This document shows positions 61,826 through 64,000 of a stretch of DNA of 64,000 nucleotides, piece after piece (positions within the stretch are counted from its first letter, which is position 1; each line of letters starts with the position of its first letter). The DNA is taken from NCBI RefSeq assembly GCF_002211365.1, contig NZ_LOKZ01000005.1, forward strand, positions 124,001 to 188,000, in the 5' to 3' direction. The DNA is from Rhizobium sp. R711. GTDB taxonomy: Bacteria > Pseudomonadota > Alphaproteobacteria > Rhizobiales > Rhizobiaceae. A program made the position numbers and the translations under genes. Under the pieces are notes generated by a model, which did no database searches, had not been told where the DNA came from, and saw only the letters and a program-made list of their open reading frames with translations.

Positions 61826-62521
61826 TCAGACACCTTTGTAGAGTGCAGCCCCCTGCATCAGCACGATGACCTTGGCGCCGATCTTGATCCGTGACGCAAG
61901 GTCGACAATGTCGTCATTGTTCATGCGGATGCAGCCAGAAGACACATCGAGACCGATGGTCCAGGGCTCTGCGGTCCCGTGAATACGATAGATGGTGTCC
62001 TGGTCGCCTTCGTAGAGGTAGAGCGCCCTGGCACCCAACGGATTTTCCGGACCGCCCGGCATCCCGGCGGCCCATTTGGCCGCATTCGGATCGCGCGCCA
62101 CCATTTCAGCCGGCGGCGTCCAGGTCGGCCATTCCGCTGTCCGGCCCACTCGCACGATCCCGGCCCATCCGAAGCCCTCGCGGCCGACGCCAATGCCGTA
62201 GCGGATAGCCTGTCCGCCCGGCTGAACGAGGTAGAGGAAATGCTGGTTGCCGTCGATGATGATTGTGCCGGGCGGCTCTGCCGTTCGGAACGTCACCGTC
62301 TGCATCCGGAATGCTTCCGGCGCCTGGTTGTTGCGCGCGTAATATTGGCGCGCTTTCTTCTTGTCGTAGTTGACCCAGGTGTGCGTTTTGGAATCGTAGA
62401 TCTGCGTCTGCGCCCAGGCAGCAAGAGGGCCAACACAGACGGCGGCCGCGATCAGAGCCAAGGTCAGTTTGCGCCGTCCAACCTCATTCGTCTTCGCCGG
62501 AAGTCTGTCGCTTGCCGTCAT
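61826..62521 (-). CDS. L,D-transpeptidase (YkuD family)
   Basis: 231 residues. A signal or anchor segment (KLTLALIAAAVCVGPLAAWA) is followed by a YkuD domain (about 83-228) with the catalytic H181 and C197 in the motif HG-x14-SSGCIRM. It makes 3-3 crosslinks in peptidoglycan or attaches proteins to it, in the periplasm. Its ATG overlaps the stop of the upstream binding-protein gene (ATGA), so the two are translationally coupled. The N-terminal RQYYARNN region is typical of the ErfK-like proteins of rhizobia. Confidence 0.92.
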   Translation of the reverse strand: MTASDRLPAKTNEVGRRKLTLALIAAAVCVGPLAAWAQTQIYDSKTHTWVNYDKKKARQYYARNNQAPEAFRMQTVTFRTAEPPGTIIIDGNQHFLYLVQPGGQAIRYGIGVGREGFGWAGIVRVGRTAEWPTWTPPAEMVARDPNAAKWAAGMPGGPENPLGARALYLYEGDQDTIYRIHGTAEPWTIGLDVSSGCIRMNNDDIVDLASRIKIGAKVIVLMQGAALYKGV

Positions 62522-63480
62522 TTGTTGGCCCACCCATCCACGCGCTTCGCATTGTCCGCGACCCATTTTTTCGCGTAGTCGAGCGGCGGTACGCGTTCGA
62601 CCTCGAGCGCATAGCTCATCGCGGTCGCTTCCTCTGGCGTCAGATCGACCTTCTCCAGGAACGCTGCGATATCAGGATGTCTCTTCGCGAAAGCCGCAGC
62701 GTAGCCAATGCGGAAATCGGCGGTGTCCCAGGCCGTCGATGCCGAGGATTTGGTGATCCAGAGTGGGTCGTTGGCACCGACGAGCTTCCACTTGCTGGCA
62801 TCGTGCGGCGGCTCGGTAAGGCGGACGATCTTGTGCAGGTCAAAAATGAAATGCGGTGCGTAGCAAGCAAAGACCAGCGGCTGGTTCGTCGCGATCGCGA
62901 TATCCAGCCCCGCCATCGCGACTTCTTCTTCCGACTCGACCAGCGTCAGGTTCTTGGCATAGCCGTAGGTGTTCGCCCGCACCCGCTCGATCCCCGTCGA
63001 GGACCATGTCGGCGCGCCGAGCCACATCTCGCCTTTGCCATCACCGTCGGTATCCAGAATCTTGGTCTTTTCCGGATCGCTGAGATCGGCGATCGACCTT
63101 AGGCCCTTCTCGGCGGCAGCCGGTGTCGCGCAGATGCCCTGCCATGCAGGCACGCCATGCTTGGCGAGAACCACGACGCCCTTTTCGGTGACGAAGGCCT
63201 TGATGACGTTCTCGAGATTGGGTTGCCAGACCTCCGGTTGGATGTCGACAGTGCCGTTCTCCATGCCGTTGAAGGCAAGCAGCGTCCCAAGCTCCTCCAC
63301 ATCGGCATTAAGTCCGAACTCCTTGGCGATGCTAACCTTGAGAATATTCGCCGTCGCCTGCCCGGAAGGCCAGTTCGGCATCGCGATCACGAGATCGGCG
63401 GCGAAGACGGCACTGCTCATCGCAAGCGCTGCGGCAAAGACGGATGAGAAGAGCCCTGAACATGCTACGCACTTCGTCAT
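62518..63480 (-). CDS. Glycine betaine/choline-type ABC transporter binding protein (OpuAC family)
   Basis: 320 residues. A signal peptide ends near ALAMSSAVFAA. The mature protein is an OpuAC/ProX-like substrate-binding protein (DLVIAMPNWPSGQATANIL, DIQPEVWQPN, GAPTWSSTGIERVRANTYGY). Aromatic residues in PNWPSG and YAPHFIFD could form the quaternary-amine box. GGGGGGCAGGC precedes the ATG at 63480. No permease or ATPase gene is adjacent, so it is an orphan here. Its 3' end is fused by overlap to the L,D-transpeptidase gene. Confidence 0.9.
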   Translation of the reverse strand: MTKCVACSGLFSSVFAAALAMSSAVFAADLVIAMPNWPSGQATANILKVSIAKEFGLNADVEELGTLLAFNGMENGTVDIQPEVWQPNLENVIKAFVTEKGVVVLAKHGVPAWQGICATPAAAEKGLRSIADLSDPEKTKILDTDGDGKGEMWLGAPTWSSTGIERVRANTYGYAKNLTLVESEEEVAMAGLDIAIATNQPLVFACYAPHFIFDLHKIVRLTEPPHDASKWKLVGANDPLWITKSSASTAWDTADFRIGYAAAFAKRHPDIAAFLEKVDLTPEEATAMSYALEVERVPPLDYAKKWVADNAKRVDGWANK

Positions 63481-63562
63481 GCCTGCCCCCCAAAACATGC
63501 GAGAAAGGATCGTAGAATGCACGTTACATCTTACAGGCGAACATGCATAAAGCGCCTACATC

Positions 63563-63580
63563 CGTCAAGTCGAGTTGACG
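63563..63580. promoter_or_regulatory. Short palindrome upstream of the binding-protein gene
   Basis: CGTCAA-N6-TTGACG is a perfect 6-bp inverted repeat about 83 bases upstream of the OpuAC-like gene. On the minus strand its TTGACG could serve as a -35 box, followed after 17 bases by CATGTT, a poor -10. A regulatory role is only suggested. Confidence 0.35.
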
Positions 63581-63593
63581 TTCACGTTTGGGC

Positions 63594-64000
63594 CTACCGA
63601 AGGCAGCTTTCGTCTGCCCAAGCCTTCGCGCGCGCCGCCATCGTGGCGAGGTGATCGGCGACCGAGAAGCCGGAGATTTTCTTGCGCGGAGCAAGGTCGT
63701 GATCGCCATCTTCAAGCCAAAGGACTGATATTGTAGAAGAAAGAGAGTAAGTCGACACCTCTTCGCGCGTTCCGAATTCGTCGCGCGTCCCTTGGCAGAT
63801 AAGCGCCGGCGTGCGCAGATTTTTAAGGTGCGCCGTGCGCAGCTGTTGTGGCTTGCCGGGTGGGTGAAAGGGGTAGCCGAGGCACAACAATCCAAAGATC
63901 GAGCCTTGCTCGTACAGGTCGTCGGCGACCATGCTCGCCACTCGTCCACCCATCGATTTGCCGCCGATAATCAGCGGCCCGGAGTTCGCGAGCGCCTTTA
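63594..64000 (-). CDS. Alpha/beta-fold hydrolase, partial
   Basis: The C-terminal 135 residues of a small hydrolase whose start is beyond the right edge. The nucleophile elbow is G-K-S-M-G-G, followed by LLCLGYPFHPPGKP, the acid motif region ALICQGTRDEFGT with Asp, and the catalytic histidine in EDGDHDLAPRK. This fits the KANL/COG3571-type dienelactone hydrolase-like proteins of about 210 residues. The substrate is unknown. Confidence 0.82.
   Translation of the reverse strand, partial: KALANSGPLIIGGKSMGGRVASMVADDLYEQGSIFGLLCLGYPFHPPGKPQQLRTAHLKNLRTPALICQGTRDEFGTREEVSTYSLSSTISVLWLEDGDHDLAPRKKISGFSVADHLATMAARAKAWADESCLR

Noticed and set aside
1..64000. CRISPR arrays, insertion sequences, integrases, tRNA genes and defence systems
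   Set aside because: No regularly spaced repeats, transposase or integrase motifs, cloverleaf sequences or known defence genes were found on reading both strands.

Overview
The window is a GC-rich, densely coding stretch of an alphaproteobacterial chromosome. It most resembles the Rhizobiaceae (Rhizobium, Agrobacterium, Sinorhizobium). The signs are the gltX-lysS pair, the smoEFGK/mtlK polyol locus, many LacI, SorC and RpiR sugar regulators, several ABC uptake systems, and short hairpin repeats of a type common between rhizobial genes. I cannot fix the species. I see no rRNA, tRNA, CRISPR array, insertion sequence, prophage or recognisable defence system. Both ends cut a gene: an EmrB-type pump on the left and an alpha/beta hydrolase on the right.

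Layout. 1-10.5 kb: two EmrAB-type export systems, each next to a divergent TetR gene with operator-like palindromes between. They enclose a Rob-like AraC/GyrI regulator, a TerC membrane protein whose ribosome-binding site lies in a long hairpin, and a phytanoyl-CoA dioxygenase-like gene divergent from its own AraC regulator. 10.5-18 kb: glutathione peroxidase, a DUF4239 membrane protein, an SLC13 transporter with RCK domains, gltX, lysS and a membrane-anchored unknown. 18-25.3 kb: LysR regulator, a complete polyamine-type ABC transporter, an aminobutyraldehyde-type dehydrogenase and an NTF2-like secreted protein, which fits putrescine uptake and oxidation towards GABA. 25.4-30.5 kb: DUF1328 and DUF1345 membrane proteins, a divergent pair resembling 2-keto-3-deoxy-L-fuconate dehydrogenase and L-fuconolactonase, then transaldolase divergent from a SorC regulator.

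30.5-35.2 kb: a six-cysteine secreted protein, an Ada-like methyltransferase, DUF2244, nth, a CysZ/EI24-like membrane protein and an RpiR regulator. 35.2-44.4 kb: a polyol catabolic locus read leftwards (SorC regulator, smoE, smoF, smoG, smoK, mtlK, HAD phosphatase, FGGY kinase). 44.6-47.6 kb: a two-component system and a ROK sugar kinase. 47.7-52.7 kb: a tetR-adaptor-RND efflux operon with a perfect 12-bp palindromic operator. 52.9-54.7 kb: OsmC and a class III nucleotide cyclase. 54.8-61.4 kb: a LacI regulator divergent from a phytanoyl-CoA dioxygenase-like enzyme, an SDR, an SMP-30 lactonase and a family 2 glycosidase. This looks like a glycoside-degrading pathway whose substrate I cannot name and is the best candidate for undescribed biochemistry here. 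61.4-64 kb: a small lipoprotein, an L,D-transpeptidase translationally coupled to an orphan betaine/choline-type binding protein, and the partial hydrolase.

Most of the window is metabolic and regulatory accessory gene content. The items most worth following are the LacI/dioxygenase/GH2 cluster, the hairpin in the terC leader, the coupled binding protein/L,D-transpeptidase pair, and several clear but unassigned operators. Start codons were chosen by ribosome-binding site and family length. Family names are recognised from memory of motifs, not from a search.
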